This document shows positions 35,512 to 48,121 of a stretch of 64,000 nt of DNA, one piece after another. Each line of letters begins with the position of its first letter. The first letter of the stretch is position 1. Source of the stretch: Druceiella hillmani (Eukaryota; Arthropoda; Insecta; Lepidoptera; Hepialidae). Location of the stretch: contig JAYKKI010000074.1 in assembly GCA_039881145.1 (NCBI GenBank), positions 8,252,001-8,316,000 of the forward strand, in the 5' to 3' direction. Under the pieces are notes generated by a model. That model was given only the letters and a program-made list of their open reading frames with translations, was not told the DNA's origin and did not search any database. The position numbers and the translations under genes were made by a program.

Positions 35512-35961
35512 TTATGTGCCATCAGCCATATTATAATGCATAGTATTAATAACAACTATGTTATTCCAACCGTTCGTTCGCGTTATAGTTAACTTGTGCC
35601 GGTTGAACGGAATCAGGTGACGCAACGGGTGTCGTAACCCAGCGCCAGCCGCCACAACGCACGCATACCCTATCAGCCGCATAATCGATACCGTTTGTCT
35701 ACAGCCACATAATTCAATTTGAGGTGGAATGCAAGAGGAAGTGCAATCTGGGACTTTAGGTGTGATTTGATCACATTTTATGAAGATTTTCTTTGGGCAA
35801 TTGTGTAAATGGGCAAACTTGTTCATTTCAAGATTTGATATCTGATCGTAACGTAATAAGATTCTCAATTCTCTTACTAAGCGTGTCGTAATATTATAAA
35901 ATTGTTGCAAATATTTTTGCGGTATATCTTGATATTGCAATAATATTTCAGTGTAAGCCAT
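35512..35961 (-). CDS. Unrecognised 149-codon ORF
   Basis: One of the longest uninterrupted ATG-started frames in the window. It begins MAYTEILLQYQDIPQKYLQQ and includes EMNKFAHLHNCPKKIFIKC, PDCTSSCIPP and CGCRQTV. The C-terminal 60 residues come from a GC-richer segment (35580-35720). It has nine Cys with no regular zinc-finger spacing that I recognise, and no clear signal peptide; a hydrophobic patch (YACVVAAGAGL) is short. It could be a real small exon, a TE fragment or chance. No promoter, splice context or polyA signal is convincing. Function unknown. Confidence 0.2.
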   Translation of the reverse strand: MAYTEILLQYQDIPQKYLQQFYNITTRLVRELRILLRYDQISNLEMNKFAHLHNCPKKIFIKCDQITPKVPDCTSSCIPPQIELCGCRQTVSIMRLIGYACVVAAGAGLRHPLRHLIPFNRHKLTITRTNGWNNIVVINTMHYNMADGT

Positions 35962-36979
35962 TATCTATTGGAAACATGATAATTAGTACTTCTCCAACTG
36001 CTTACGCAAAACAATAAAACGTTCAAGTTATACACTTCTATATAATTCAAGACTTTAAAAGTGAATACCACCAAATATATTAACAAAATATTAAGAATAT
36101 AATTAAGTAAGGAAAAATTAAGATGACTTCGGAAGATAATTTTGGAGAGAATACCTTCTATGGCTCTTGAGAATATAGATCCTGCTATTACAGAATTTTT
36201 GCAAGACTATTACAGGATGGCGCAATGTAAAATAAAAAAAAACAGAATCTAAATTTCAAGGATTACGCATGAAAAAAATGAACGTGTGTGTCGTTATATG
36301 CATAATGCAATTCTGTTACTGCGTATATTTCTTGAAATTTTGGATGCAAGTCTGTCGAAATAATTTCAATTGAGAGTTCCCATTAAATACTAGTACCTGG
36401 AGTTTTCTTTGAATTTTTGAAATCCAGGGTTGAAAAATTAGAGGCGGAGGATATACTTCAGGTTACTTTAAAGCTAAATATTTCATAAATAGAGCTTAAA
36501 ATTGAAAAGCATATAAGTGGAACCCCAATTTCATTTTGAAAGACCTATTCAATGGCACTCCAATCAATTTCTTTCTTTCTGCACCCCCATTTTATGTATA
36601 GTAAGATATATGATTTTTTTATTTTTAGTATATTATTACATACTGACTAACATCTCGATCCGAAACACCTACATGAAAATCCACTTAATGCATTCTTGTT
36701 TAAAACAATTTTCATTTTTCTTTTTTGAATTTGACGTGGCAGCTGTGAACGGCGATATATATCGTCACTTATTGTGCTCATTGTGTACTTTTATTCTATT
36801 TGGATTTTGTTAAAGATATAAATATCTCACATTCTTCAATGTGTATCAGAAGAAAACATATATCATTGTTTTATCTACGTTGTTTTCTTAAAATTACAAC
36901 TTCGGCTTTCCGCCAAAATGTTTTCCTGCTTAAAATTATTAAACCACAGGAACTAAAATGCTGAAATATAGACAGAAAT
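35962..36979. other. No gene recognised
   Basis: AT-rich; a plus 98-codon frame (36517-36813) is hydrophobic and unrecognised. Confidence 0.35.
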
Positions 36980-39060
36980 AAAGAATTCACGAGAAGCCCT
37001 GAAAAGAAAACTCACGTGTTATTTTATATCGCAAGGAAATATTAGATTACTATGTACGTTAACTTTTCCGAAGTACCCTCACAGTCCGTTCTATCTCCTC
37101 TTCAGATACAGAGCTAACCCTTCCACCCAATAGGATTAGAAATCGCATGCATCTGCTCTGTTGCTATGTTGACGCATGATCTCTAACAAAACCCTACGCG
37201 CATTCTCATGCCCACTGGAGTGGAGCAAAACGGGATTCATATCCTGCATCTCAAAATCGCAGAACTATGCCAAGCTGACTCTCAAAGCATAGCGATATAA
37301 TCTGGACCCCGTCAATAATTGTGAAATATTACATATCAATATTATATATCAATCACAATTCCTGACGGGTGAATATTAATCAATATTGAGCCTGATCTTT
37401 TTCAACCGCTCAGATACACAAGGGAAGAACATTCGTCTAGTCTGTAGAGGAGACCCCTAGAATCAGTGGGTGCCAGGTGCGCAGATAATCTCTAAAATGC
37501 GTCTTTTTCTATCAAGGGTTCATTTACTAAAAAGCTAAAGTGTAACGGACCAACGTCAAAACTCTTAGCCTGTGCCAAGACGAAATTAACTGCGCGTTCT
37601 GAGATCATGAGATCGGTAGGCAGAAGGTCCGCCAAACTAGATTATGTGTCTATCGAACAGTTTCTGTACGATTTATTCAGAACCATAAGTGGTGGCGCGC
37701 TACAACCTCAGCACAACTCTCCTCACCTGCTGGACCCTGATACAGCACGAAGCCCATGTCGATGGTGCATAGACCAATATGCCAAGATATGTTGGCGTAT
37801 ACATATCTTTACGAGTCTAGATATTTAACCCACTTTTCTTGCCCACTCCCCGATGTTTTGCATCTAGAGTAGAGTTCATAACAATCCTAGAAATGCCTAT
37901 CATGGGGACAAAGCTAAACTTGTTCTTGGTGGTCCAGTAAAGTATAGTGGCGAGGGAAACTGTCACCTGATTCTGTATCTCTCTACGGTTTACTCCTCTG
38001 ACCACCAGCAAGCGTGTCGTCCGTATAAGCAATGTTTCCTCATCACTGAAGAAGTATCGCGAGAACCTCATCTAGCATCACATTCTACAGGATGGTACCG
38101 AGGACCGAAGCCTGTGGGCATAATCAAACACACCACAAATATCCAAGAAAACAAAGGGGACTTCTTTTTCCACGAACGTGTCTATCCACGAAAAAGCGGC
38201 GGATATGACATCCAATGTTTACCCTCCGTGGCGAAAACCTAATTGGTTGGAAGCACACGGCGAGTAATACGAATGACTCAGTAAGTGCGCCGTCATTACC
38301 CACTTAAGCAATTTACCCAAAGCAGGAACAGGAAAGGTTTTAGCAAGCAGGAAAGGTCTTCACTTTCAAATTTAGCCTTCCTACTTCCAGATGTTTGGAG
38401 AGAATCGCACAGCACACAGGTAGCGGTTAAACACCGCAAGTGTCTCAAGCATCGCGTTGTTCCAACTCCTTATACAGATCAAGACTTTTCACTTTCACAA
38501 TATCGTCTAACTCAGCATAACGTACAGCTGCTGACTGGGGGTATGCGTGTAATATTCATAATGCACTGCTGTTCTACAGTATCAAGTTCAGGGTCATTAT
38601 CAAGGATGAATAATCTCAGAAGATAGTCTACGATCTCGTGAATATTTCCGGTGTAACTTTACATCAGTTCTGTTAGTGGCGGTGAAAACGAAAGGTTTGA
38701 AGGAGTTCTATACACTCCTGTTGCTTCCTAGGGAACCAAACTATATATTTCTATACGGATTACGATATTATGAAAGTGGGAGCGCCTAGCAGTCTTAATT
38801 TCTCAGTTATATTTAGGGTGGCCAACTAAGCTCTCTCCATGTTATATATGGCGACTAGTAAGGCTGCCAGGTAAGCCACACCCACATTGCAAGTCGTTTC
38901 GTAGTGCTTAACACGCTGGTAGTTATGTCTTTTTTTCTGATTACGCAGAACATCTAGTGAAGAAACACATAGAATCTTCTTCTTAGTTAACTCCGGAGAG
39001 CTCTTAGCGCCTTGTTGTGAAAAAGGTGGTGGAGATAGATAATTCACTAGCACACACTCC
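36980..39060 (-). pseudogene. LINE ORF2 (R1-like) with RT core, broken
   Basis: Minus-strand order: a basic pre-RT segment NQKKRHNYQRVKHYETTCNV ... AYLAALLVAIYN (38830-38950); then SPNIWK and RPFLLAKTFPVPALGKLLKW (about 38310-38400), the RT entry block; NQLGFRHGG (38222-38250); FVFLDICGVFDYA (38115-38155), the first catalytic Asp block; PQASVLGTIL-stop-NVMLDEVL (about 38060-38110); and AYTDDTLAGGQ (about 37999-38030), the YxDD box with A changed to T. The thumb and C-terminal part follow down to about 37020 (RVLLEIMRQHSNRADACDFL). Sequence between the first Asp block and PQAS is much shortened, so an internal deletion is likely. Many stops. The R1-like label is inferred from motif style. Confidence 0.75.
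37308..37369. repeat. Inverted repeat with 17-bp arms inside the LINE
   Basis: CCCGTCAATAATTGTGA (37308-37324) pairs with TCACAATTCCTGACGGG (37353-37369), two mismatches, around an AT-rich loop that is itself partly palindromic (ATATCAATATTATATATCA). It may be a small insertion into the LINE. Confidence 0.65.
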
Positions 39061-39960
39061 CCCGCAGGCCCACTTATGATGAAAGTAATATTGATATTAC
39101 TCTATCCCAACGGGTCCTGAAGACATTGAAGGCATTTCGAACAGAGTACACAGCAGAAGCATATTCTGGTGTACATGATACTTTGCAATTTTCTTACAAA
39201 GATGTGGGCGTCTCGAGTACCATAGACAAGATAGTGAATTAGCCTCAATAATCCGGACTGCGGTCAATCGAACAATGGACTAAGAAGTTCGCAAAATATC
39301 TCAATACATATTATATACTGAAAATAGACGCTAATAGCATAATAACAAACTATTACAACCCGAGAAAGATCCAGACCACTACGCAGGGTTCATTAGGCAG
39401 ATGTTCCAGGAATAGGACACCAACCCTTTTTGGTCTAAGACGATTGTCTCTTTGTGATCGGGCACCCTCTCCGAATCAATGACGGATTCCAATCTCAGAC
39501 TGCAAAGACTAAAAGCTAAGAGACTAAAAGCATACTGCTCCTACAAACACGCGACGTAAAATCTACGAGCTCTTATTATCTTCGAGAATTTAGGCATGAC
39601 TGTTGAATCTCGCCTTGCATTTAATTTGATGATATCCTGTGTTAATCTGCGGTTTACGCAATATTTCTCACCACCCTCTGCAGAGCGGCCCTGAAGGCGA
39701 AATAGGTATCCGAGCTGAGGCAGTATTCCACAACCTTCTTGAATTTCATACAAGTGATACAAGTATCGGCGTCAGGAGCCCATAGTCTTTTCCATTATGG
39801 TCCTTCTGCGCATAGGGGTTGCCCCACTGTTCGTCTTTGCGATAACTCGCAACGTAGCATTAAAAATGATACCTGAAACAGCGCGTCACCTTTAAGAAAT
39901 TGACAAACCGACAAGACGTTAAGTCAAAGAATGCACGATCTGCCTCAACACTCAAGAATA
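39061..39960 (-). other. Possible 5' part of the LINE, not readable
   Basis: Composition stays GC-richer than average and continues that of the LINE to the left. The minus-strand frame 39541-39762 (RLQGRSAEGGEKYCVNRRLT) is unrecognised. It may be endonuclease or ORF1 remains. Confidence 0.35.
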
Positions 39961-42739
39961 ATATTAAATTATTTAATACGTTTAGAATTCTAATCACGTT
40001 TAAAGAGAAGCTTCTTTTGCCACTATAGCGCTAATTCGTTTCGACAGTAAGGAGTAGTGAAACGCTTTGGTAGTGGTAAGAATGAGCTATGGATAGTTTT
40101 CATTACGCTGTCAGTATTCTACGTCACTCATACTAATGAATAGCAAGCAGACCGTCCCTAAAGCCTAGCTAAACCCTAGCTTAGTCTATTGCGCTGTTAA
40201 CTTGCATTGATTGCGTTGTGCGTTACGTTGCAAAGTAAAACGTATATTTACTTTTATGTATTAATTACATTTAAATAATTATCATATCAATCTCAGCGTA
40301 TTACACAAGGATAGAATAATAACATATAAAAATATAAGATTTAAATGTGGATCATGAACTGTTTTTTAGCTAAGCGTGCTGTACGCTTAATAAAACATCA
40401 TCGTTTTAAAATTAGTATGCATTACATTTTCAATAACCTTCTTTAACTATAATAATTTGAATACATGTTTAACTTTATTCAAATTATAGTCATGACTTAT
40501 AAAATTAATGACTCTCGCAGAATGGTCTGTTTATGGCACTCCTTTGAATGGGCATCGAATAATAATTTACGTTTTATGTGATTGTCATATTATAATCATC
40601 AACGATGTAAGCAGCCTGAAAATTATTATTTTATTATTTGGTGATGAATGTCTCAAATAATAAATTAAACATTATATTCGTTGCTGGAATGGAGACTCAG
40701 GAAATAGTTAATCTTAAAAAAATTCATTACATTTTTGGTACTTCAGTCTATTACATAGACTGGAGAGATGACACGTTTGGCCGAATATTGACATCTTTCT
40801 ATAACATAGACATCCGTTATGAATAGATTTTCCAAAATTCTAAAAGAAGGAAAAGGGAATTATACATTTCCTTTAATAACATATTATTACAATACCAAAA
40901 ATTTATTAATAATAGATAAAATAAGTGGAAGACCGTAATAATAAGTGTGAAATGAACAAATAAACCATGAAACTGAAGAGTGAATTTCAATACTTATTTG
41001 AATTTGTACAGACTGAAAAGGCATAAGCATGATGTTCTACATCATACAATTGCCATGGCTACCTTGGAAATGGTGTAAGAATGATGAAGAGAGGTTTTTG
41101 CACTCTACAACCGAAATTTATGCGGCATAATCGTTAAATTATGCGGCATAAATCGTTAAATAATAATACATTGGAAGGATTGTTTATCAGCTTCCTTTAC
41201 GAAATATGCCCGTTTCGCATCAGTAGCAACTGACCTATGTGTTACTTAAGCGAAAAAAAAACTTTAAAAGTTCAAACACCGACCGAACACTAATTTCTAA
41301 TTAAGTAATTCAAATAATTACCGCAACCTAGAAATAAAAAGACTTAGTTTAGTTTTCTTTTTATTTTCATTGGCCCTGTGATTTCAGCGCCTGCACTAAC
41401 CAGTACGAACGTCTTATAAAGTGTTCTCGCTCGATTTAATCTAATCCACTTTCCAAGCCGACCGTAATCACTCGGCGATAAAACAAAACTAAATTACATT
41501 CGATGACATCAGATCTATTGGCGGAAGTATACCTACTGTCAATGGCGGCTATGTTAACAGACAATTGTGACGTAAATGTGTTATATAGTAGACGCCCTAC
41601 CCGTTGTTTTGGGCCAGTTGTCACGGCATATGGCCATTTGTGGCTGCATCATGTGGATCGATTGTATACGCACGAGATTTACACGATTTTCGCAAAGATG
41701 CCTTTCCGATAAATGTATTTTATAGAAATATAATTTATTTCAGCAAGGGTTATATTAAAATCAATTTAAAATAAGCTATAACTTTTATGAAGCAAAATAT
41801 TGTATACTATTATAATACTGTGTTGTGAGGTCATTTTTAATATTGCACATTATGTTCTACGAGAGGAAAAAAGACAGGGATATACCCAACTCTATCCGTA
41901 TCTTCAAATTTAGAAGCATACAACTGGCTAATTTTTCAATCAATTTTTGAATTTTTTTCGAGACTGGTTTTTAATGAACTTATATTTCACAATATTGTAC
42001 GAAAAATATCAAAATTTAGAATGAGTCAACTACCGTATTGGAATTTATTTAGTCAAAAGAGTATTAATCAACAATTACGTATCTGTATGCATGTTATTTT
42101 TGATGTGTATATTTGTACGTATTAGATAACCTCAAGTCCAGTCATATACGTGAAAAGAAAAAACAATAATTTTTTGGGTAAATGTGACTCAACAAGGTGT
42201 CTAGCTATTTGATACTATAGTAATTCAGTTTGTTTATTTAAATAATCCTATATATAAATTGGTTCTTTGATGTGATTAAGATAGGCACACATTAGATATT
42301 GTTCCTCATATGTTTTGTTCATACAACCACCAAACTAGTCTTTGACTCTTGGAATTCGTTTACTGAGAAATGAAATCGAATAGAAAATAAATATAAATCG
42401 TATGTTTGGTGTAATTTTGCGATACAGTCATTTAATTAATTCTTACTTTAGAATTCACTCGAGGAAATACAGATCATATTGGTACTGGACCTTCTAGAAT
42501 TGACATCCCGTTAGAGACACACACGTAATTGATGTTACATGCAGTCGAGGTTTCAAAATGATCATTTTTAAAAGCTCGATTAACATTACGACAGATAGTT
42601 GTGTACAAACAGAGTAATTTAAGAGCAACATAATCAGGCCAAATTGACTTCGTAACTTGAAGCTCATAATTGGCGCGTTAATGACGCAGCATATATTTAA
42701 ATATAACTAAGATTCTCAATCTGTTAGTTTGAGTCTTCT
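39961..42739. other. No gene recognised
   Basis: AT-rich. TTATGCGGCATAA plus ATCGTTAAA occurs twice in tandem near 41117-41163. A plus 69-codon frame (41503-41712) and its minus overlap are unrecognised. Nothing else is seen. Confidence 0.35.
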
Positions 42740-42982
42740 TCTAATTAGGGTAAACAAGAGGGCAAACGGACATGCTAGGCATATATTTTTTTAATAAAAC
42801 TAGATCATATACATGGTATAATAATTTTAATATTAAGTAGAACTAAAATTTAAACGGTTTAAAAGAAGAAACCAAAAAAATATTGTTAATATAAAAACAA
42901 ACACAAAATGAATCCCAGTGTCAGTTTACCCTATGAGCTTGGGGCAAACGAACAGATCCCAATACTGAGGAAATAATAATAA

Positions 42983-44620
42983 TTAGTCACTCATATCACT
43001 GCAAAAGCTCGTATAAACAAAATGTGGATGATACCCGTTTACAACGCAATGGGTATGGGACCAGATGTCACAATTTAGGGTTTCGGATCCAGCCTTCATT
43101 AATCCTATAGATCCCGGAGCATTTCCCACAAATATATTGTTGAGTCTTCCCTTTGGACTTTCCCTTAGACTTTTTTTGCTTGTTTTCAAATTATTGGCGC
43201 TATTTAATATTTTTATCAGTTTAAGCTGTTTTTTCTCTTCAAGTCAGTAATAAAATTTGTCTGTGTCAAAATTTTGCTTTAATTTTTAATACTACCTCTT
43301 TTTCCACAGACCTTTGACGATTTAGGCAAAGGATTTATATTTCGAGTCGATACTATTTCAGTATCGTGGCTGATGGATGGTTCTTAAGACTATATGTCTG
43401 TCATATTTCTATGTTCCATTAACTCAGCAGCCACGGTTTCTTCTGAAGTGTGAACGCTAGACGATAAAAAAGAATGATCAGGCAACACATTTCTATTTAC
43501 ATGGTAAATTCCGATGCGGTGAATCCTTGAATCATATTACCAGTAGTAGCTGAAGACAGACACGCTTCAGCATAGAGGCTGGCAAATTGGCAAATATGGT
43601 ATGGAAAATAGGCTTTCCTGGATGTATACGTACAAATTTACAGTACATTGCAATACGTTTTTTCAGGGATTTGAAAAATGCCTTATCCAATGATTGGAGT
43701 TTGTGAGTTGTATGTGATGGTGGGAAAATAATGTAAATATTATTTTTCAACGCTATTTCTAATGTTGTCGGGTTCGAACAATGTAATCCGTAGCCATCTG
43801 AAATGAGAATAACATCGCCTTGTAATTTTTTGGCTATAAAATGCCTTGTAAAATGAGCAAACTATTCCCACTACTCAGACGACACTACCTTTGACCCTGA
43901 GAGAATGCCAACTTCAAATTCGGACTTAAATCTCTTGTCTATCAATACAATAAATGGTGGCATAACGTACCCCAATGCAAAGCTACATGTCATTACGGAT
44001 ATAGTTTCATAATTATTACACTCCTTTTGACTTGATGAGATGAAACTTTTTTAGGTTTATTAATTAGAGAAACCCAGACTTTTCACAGTTAAAAATTCGT
44101 CAAAGCTTATTTATAAGGTTTAATTTAGTTATTAAATTCTCTAATAAATCGTGGAAAGAATTAACTTGTTTCTTCGTAAGACCCTTAGCCTGGGCATACG
44201 ATAGTTGCTCAGCAACTTGAATATTCAATAACGTGTGCCTTTGTAAGAAACGTCGCAACCATTCTGGGCTCGCCATTTTAGTCTCTTTATTAAATGAATG
44301 CTCGATTCCTTTCACAAAAAACACAACGATATGCGATGCTTTGTAAATCTAAGTAGGTAGTCTCGTAACAAATATTATCCAATTTGGGATTATATTTGTT
44401 ACGAGACCAATGCTGATTCAGTTGATGAAGATAAAGTTGTGTGCTAACCAAATTTTTCAAAGTTCTCGTATGATAATGTGTTATTGGAACTTCGTATATT
44501 ATGGCAGCTGAATTATGTGGCATTTTGTTAATTAAAAAAACTTCCTTGACAATTCGCATGTTGTTTTCATCCCATGAATATTTAACAATAGTTCGTTTGC
44601 AATTTCGTACCATTAGTCGG
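42983..44620 (-). pseudogene. pogo/Tigger-like transposase 2 with PHD-like finger, broken
   Basis: Minus-strand order: MVRNCKRTIVKYSWDENNMR, a Psq-type HTH (44490-44613); FNKETKMASPEWLRRFLQRH, a CENP-B-type HTH (about 44230-44300); a degraded first catalytic block NCEKSGF (about 44070); TISVMTCSFALGYVMPPFIV (about 43950-44010); VILISDGYGLH (second Asp, about 43800); FPPSHTTHKLQSLDKAFFKS (third Asp, about 43660-43730); and, after a shift, CGKCSGIYRINEGWIR ... NCDIWSHTHC (about 43040-43150), a C-terminal Cys/His finger. The first catalytic Asp appears replaced by Glu-Lys in NCEKSG. Stops and shifts abound. The domain order equals that of the copy at 14 kb, but the residues are quite different. 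Confidence 0.8.
44360..44407. repeat. Perfect 16-bp inverted repeat inside pogo-like pseudogene
   Basis: GTCTCGTAACAAATAT (44360-44375) and its exact complement (44392-44407), with further partial pairing inward. It interrupts the interval between the two N-terminal HTHs, so it may be a small insertion. Confidence 0.85.
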
Positions 44621-45234
44621 AAAAAATGACGTATCACATAAATAAAACAATAAAAAAGTAATTAAATAATGGAATGTGTGTTAATCCCGCTAAATTGTTA
44701 AAAATGTAAAATATTGATAAAACTAATATTGACACTAAAAATATTTCGTCGAGTATATTTGAACCAACTATTTATTCATTTTTATCTAATGTACCGTAAA
44801 TAAAATACAAATTTAGTAACTGGTACAAATTTTTCGATGCAAATATTACGTCAACAATGTTCTATTACACACATTTTTTCATTCTTCAGATTCCTGAATT
44901 CTAAAGATTTTCCACGAAACACTTACATAAGGTGTGCTCGTATTGAAAATGTGTTGCAAACTAAGATGACGGCATATTTTCTAAATTACTGTCCATTTGC
45001 CCCACGGTTATCCTATTGTTTTTTGACTGTAAGACACGTAATTTTTTTAAGCTGAAATGTAAGAAAATTATGATAGTAAATAATTAACTGAAAATTGCAT
45101 CTAACATCATATTTTCAAATTCATCTGATAAAAAGAATTTAATTTACATTTTGAGGGATAATTTGAGAATGAAATGACATCAATAGTATACTTCACACCA
45201 CTTGACCTGGGCTCACCATTACGCCATTGAGAGC

Positions 45235-45910
45235 CGGGTTCGGCGATGACCTCAGATACGATGATGGCACCCTATTCTTCCCATCATTAGAGCAGAATCT
45301 TTCCGAAGTGTTCTTTAGAATATATCACGTGAGTAAGATGGTTCGTTAATCAATTAATGGACCTAAAACTAAAGTATTGGTCTTAGACAGGAGTGACTAC
45401 TCTCAGATCTATGGCTTGTAATGGAATCCCTAATACCTTGGATCTTTGATAAATCACCAGGAAGTATGCGGGGGAGAGATCATGTATGGCATTCAGATGA
45501 TGAAAGCTGCAGTAAGAAACGCCGAAAGCATTACAGAAAAGTCCCTAATGTCACCAAGAAGAGGCTGATGCGAACAATTGTTTTATCCATATTTCTATAT
45601 TGTTTCAAGTCTTGGACAATCTGCATATTGTACAGGAAAAAGGTAGATACTTTTGATAAATTATGCTGGGAAAATGCTACGTATATCAAAAGAATGAATA
45701 AACTCATATGCGACCAATTTAAGATCAAATTATTCACCATCTGCTACCTAGGTGACTTTGAACATTTAGCTTAAAGACGGCCAGAAATCCTAAATAAACT
45801 GGTTGTTGTATCTAAGGAATATAGAGGGTAAAAAACCCCGCAAGATCGGGTAGCATGGAAGCACCGTCAGTAATGAAGATCGACGAAGAAAGAGAAGAAG
45901 GCAAAGAATT
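45235..45910 (+). pseudogene. RTE-like LINE reverse-transcriptase C-terminal fragment
   Basis: Plus-strand order: GDDLRYDDGTLFFPSLEQNL (about 45243-45300), the catalytic box, where RYDDG replaces the usual RYADD; KTKVLVLDRSD (about 45369-45400); KKRRKHYRKVPNVTKKRLMR then TIVLSIFLYCFKSWTI (about 45515-45625), the post-RT block; TFDKLCWENATYIKRMN; and FTICYLGDFEHLA-stop-RR followed by ILNKLVVVSKEYRG (about 45735-45830). This order is characteristic of RTE-like and related insect LINEs. A different lineage from the LINE at 37-39 kb. Stops and shifts disable it. Confidence 0.75.
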
Positions 45911-46044
45911 CAATTATTTAAATATACATTTCAAACGACAGAAAATTATTTTCGTTATTATTTCAGTTATCGGACTGTTAACAAAATACGGTACACAGAA
46001 CTGTTGAATGTGTATCACATGCATCATTCATAGGCATGCATACA

Positions 46045-46048
<4 letters not shown>

Positions 46049-46117
<69 letters not shown>
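46049..46117. repeat. (AT)n microsatellite
   Basis: A pure AT run of about 69 bp. Confidence 0.98.
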
Positions 46118-46118
<1 letters not shown>

Positions 46119-47329
46119 CACTTACTGCACAAAGTTTCACTTGCGCCAGACTATAATGCAAACTTCACAAACAATTTTTTTCTTTAAATTTTGTTATTTC
46201 AGTTATTATGTTTCTGATACGTCATAACATTAAAAAATATTTATCATAATGTTCTATAAGAAATTAAAATGAGTATTTGCAATTACATGAGTTGTTTACA
46301 TATAGATCTGTTAATAGGATTTCCAAAATAAACATTTTACCCGGAGTAACAGATTTCTTATTTTTCTTACTAATATCATTTCGGTTTGTATTAAAGAAGC
46401 TTCAAGTTTTAAATAACTAAACTTAATTTACACTTATTAGTTAAAACCAGTAAAACCGTTATTTTTACAATTTCTTTTAGTGACAGCTAATATATAAAGT
46501 AATAATTCTTTTTATGAAAAAGACTTTTACTAATTCGTAATATCTATGGTACCAAAAAAGTAGGTTGTCCAGTAGATTCTAAAATTCGTGATGTTATTTT
46601 CATTGAAAGATACCACAGATTCATAAACAATAAAACTAGTAATGGCATGGAATTTGTACATTTGTATTGAATGTGAAATATATATGTCCAATTTCCATCT
46701 CCATCAGCTTGCAACAGAACAGAACTGATCGTACAATTTCCTCTGCGATCTGCGGGCAGCATTTATTTGAAAAACAATCTGAAAATATTTATGAATATGG
46801 ATTTAAGGCACTTACAGCATACAGATGTACGCTGTGAACTGTTGCATTTTCTATGAACGGTTCTAGTAGTTACAGTCTAGTTGCTAGTGGATACACTTCT
46901 AATTTCGATTACAGTGCTTATACAACTTGGTTGCATCCATCATAAAACTTAACCCGGAGTCTCTGTAGAATTTTAGTCAGGAAACTAAGACTATAATTGA
47001 CATCACGTATATTTCCAATTTTCTATAAAGTAATAGCGCGAATATATTTATTATTCTAAATTATTACACGACAAATCTTCATACAATCGATTAAATTGCT
47101 TAATGGCTGAGATATTCGGTGTTTTTGCTTTAGACTTTAGTACTAGTTACTTATTTAACTTAATGGAGTACATTAAAAGAGTAGTAAAGGCCTATGATGA
47201 AAAATTTAGATTCTTATCTTGTTTCAAGAAAAACAACTTTCCAAATGAGTATATATTATGTTGCGCCATCGCTTTCTACTCTACCTTGGCGGTTGATGGT
47301 TTGATAGTATGAATTGAGAAATATTATTA
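46118..47329. other. No gene recognised
   Basis: AT-rich; short ORFs at 46544-46762 (-) and 47103-47312 (+) without motifs. Confidence 0.35.
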
Positions 47330-47880
47330 TAACCAAATAATCATTCCATACCATTGAAGACGTCTTTGTATCATTACATTTGGAAGATTTGAATTTGGTG
47401 TTTACGTTATAGTATTACTTCTATTATGTAAACACCCAGTTTTCATTATGAAGGGGTGAAGAAAAAGGAGAAATATTTTCCAGAAACTTATTAATTCAAC
47501 CCACTCTTAGTGTACTGGGAAACATAAGTTAGGTAGAAACGTAGGTATCTATTAATGATGTTTATAGTTATAGTACTTCTATCATGAGGAATGTAGAGTC
47601 AGGATATGGATGAGTAACGTCTCTGACTATATTTTAAATCCCACGTATGCGACATAATTTGCAGATACATTTGCAGATACTTTAATCGAAATTTCTATAA
47701 TTACAGTTAATTTCTTATACTTACAGTTTCTTTGACATTAGTTTATATAATTTCTGTCAACTGTAAATAATAATAATAAACATTTCTGAAAAATAATAAT
47801 TCAGTAGACAAATGTAATAACTTTATACACGGTTATTATATATAGCTTATTATGTACATGTAGTTATTTCCTATATAACC
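47330..47880 (+). repeat. Dispersed ~550-bp repeat, copy 1 (pairs with 51295-51870)
   Basis: Shares, in order, with the second copy: CATTACATTTGGAAGAT / CATTATATTTGGAAGAT; ATGTAAACACCCA; GTGTACTGGGAAACATAAGT; GTAACGTCT; TTTCTTTGA ... GTTTATATAATT; AACTGT; and CAGTAGACAAA. Indels separate the blocks. No protein sense is evident, so this is probably a non-coding TE part or an old segmental duplication. Confidence 0.8.
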
Positions 47881-47998
47881 TGTCAAGCACGAGTAGAACC
47901 CTCACTAGAAAAGTTTCGTACACATTTAGGCAATTATAAACATTTAAGTGTACGTAGTATTTTATTAAACTGTTTATAAACATAATTTTTTCATATGG

Positions 47999-48121
47999 CT
48001 GTCGCACCTTTGTTATATAGTTTTGTTTAACAATTCTAGACAAGCCGAAAGAAAATACATTAATTTTTTTAATAACATTTCCTTGTAAATGTCCTATAGT
48101 TGTTATATCACTAAAAACCAA
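47999..48121 (+). repeat. 123-bp direct repeat, copy 1 (pairs with 49281-49402)
   Basis: CTGTCGCACCTTTGTTATAT ... ATCACTAAAAACCAA is repeated 1.28 kb downstream with about five differences. It directly follows the larger dispersed repeat here, but not its second copy. Confidence 0.93.

Larger units (their letters stand above)
42740..45016 (-). mobile_element. pogo/Tigger-like element 2 with candidate TIRs
   Basis: Candidate ends: AGGGTAAACAAGAGGGCAAA(CGGACA) at about 42747-42772, and TGTCCATTTGCCCCACGGTT(ATCC) at about 44990-45013, complementary at roughly three quarters of positions. A related motif, TTTACCCTATGAGCTTGGGG, lies further in at about 42927-42946. Between them is a minus-strand transposase pseudogene. 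The size (~2.3 kb) equals that of the first pogo-like element, but the end sequences differ, so it is a different subfamily. The ends are an inference from partial similarity. Confidence 0.5.
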
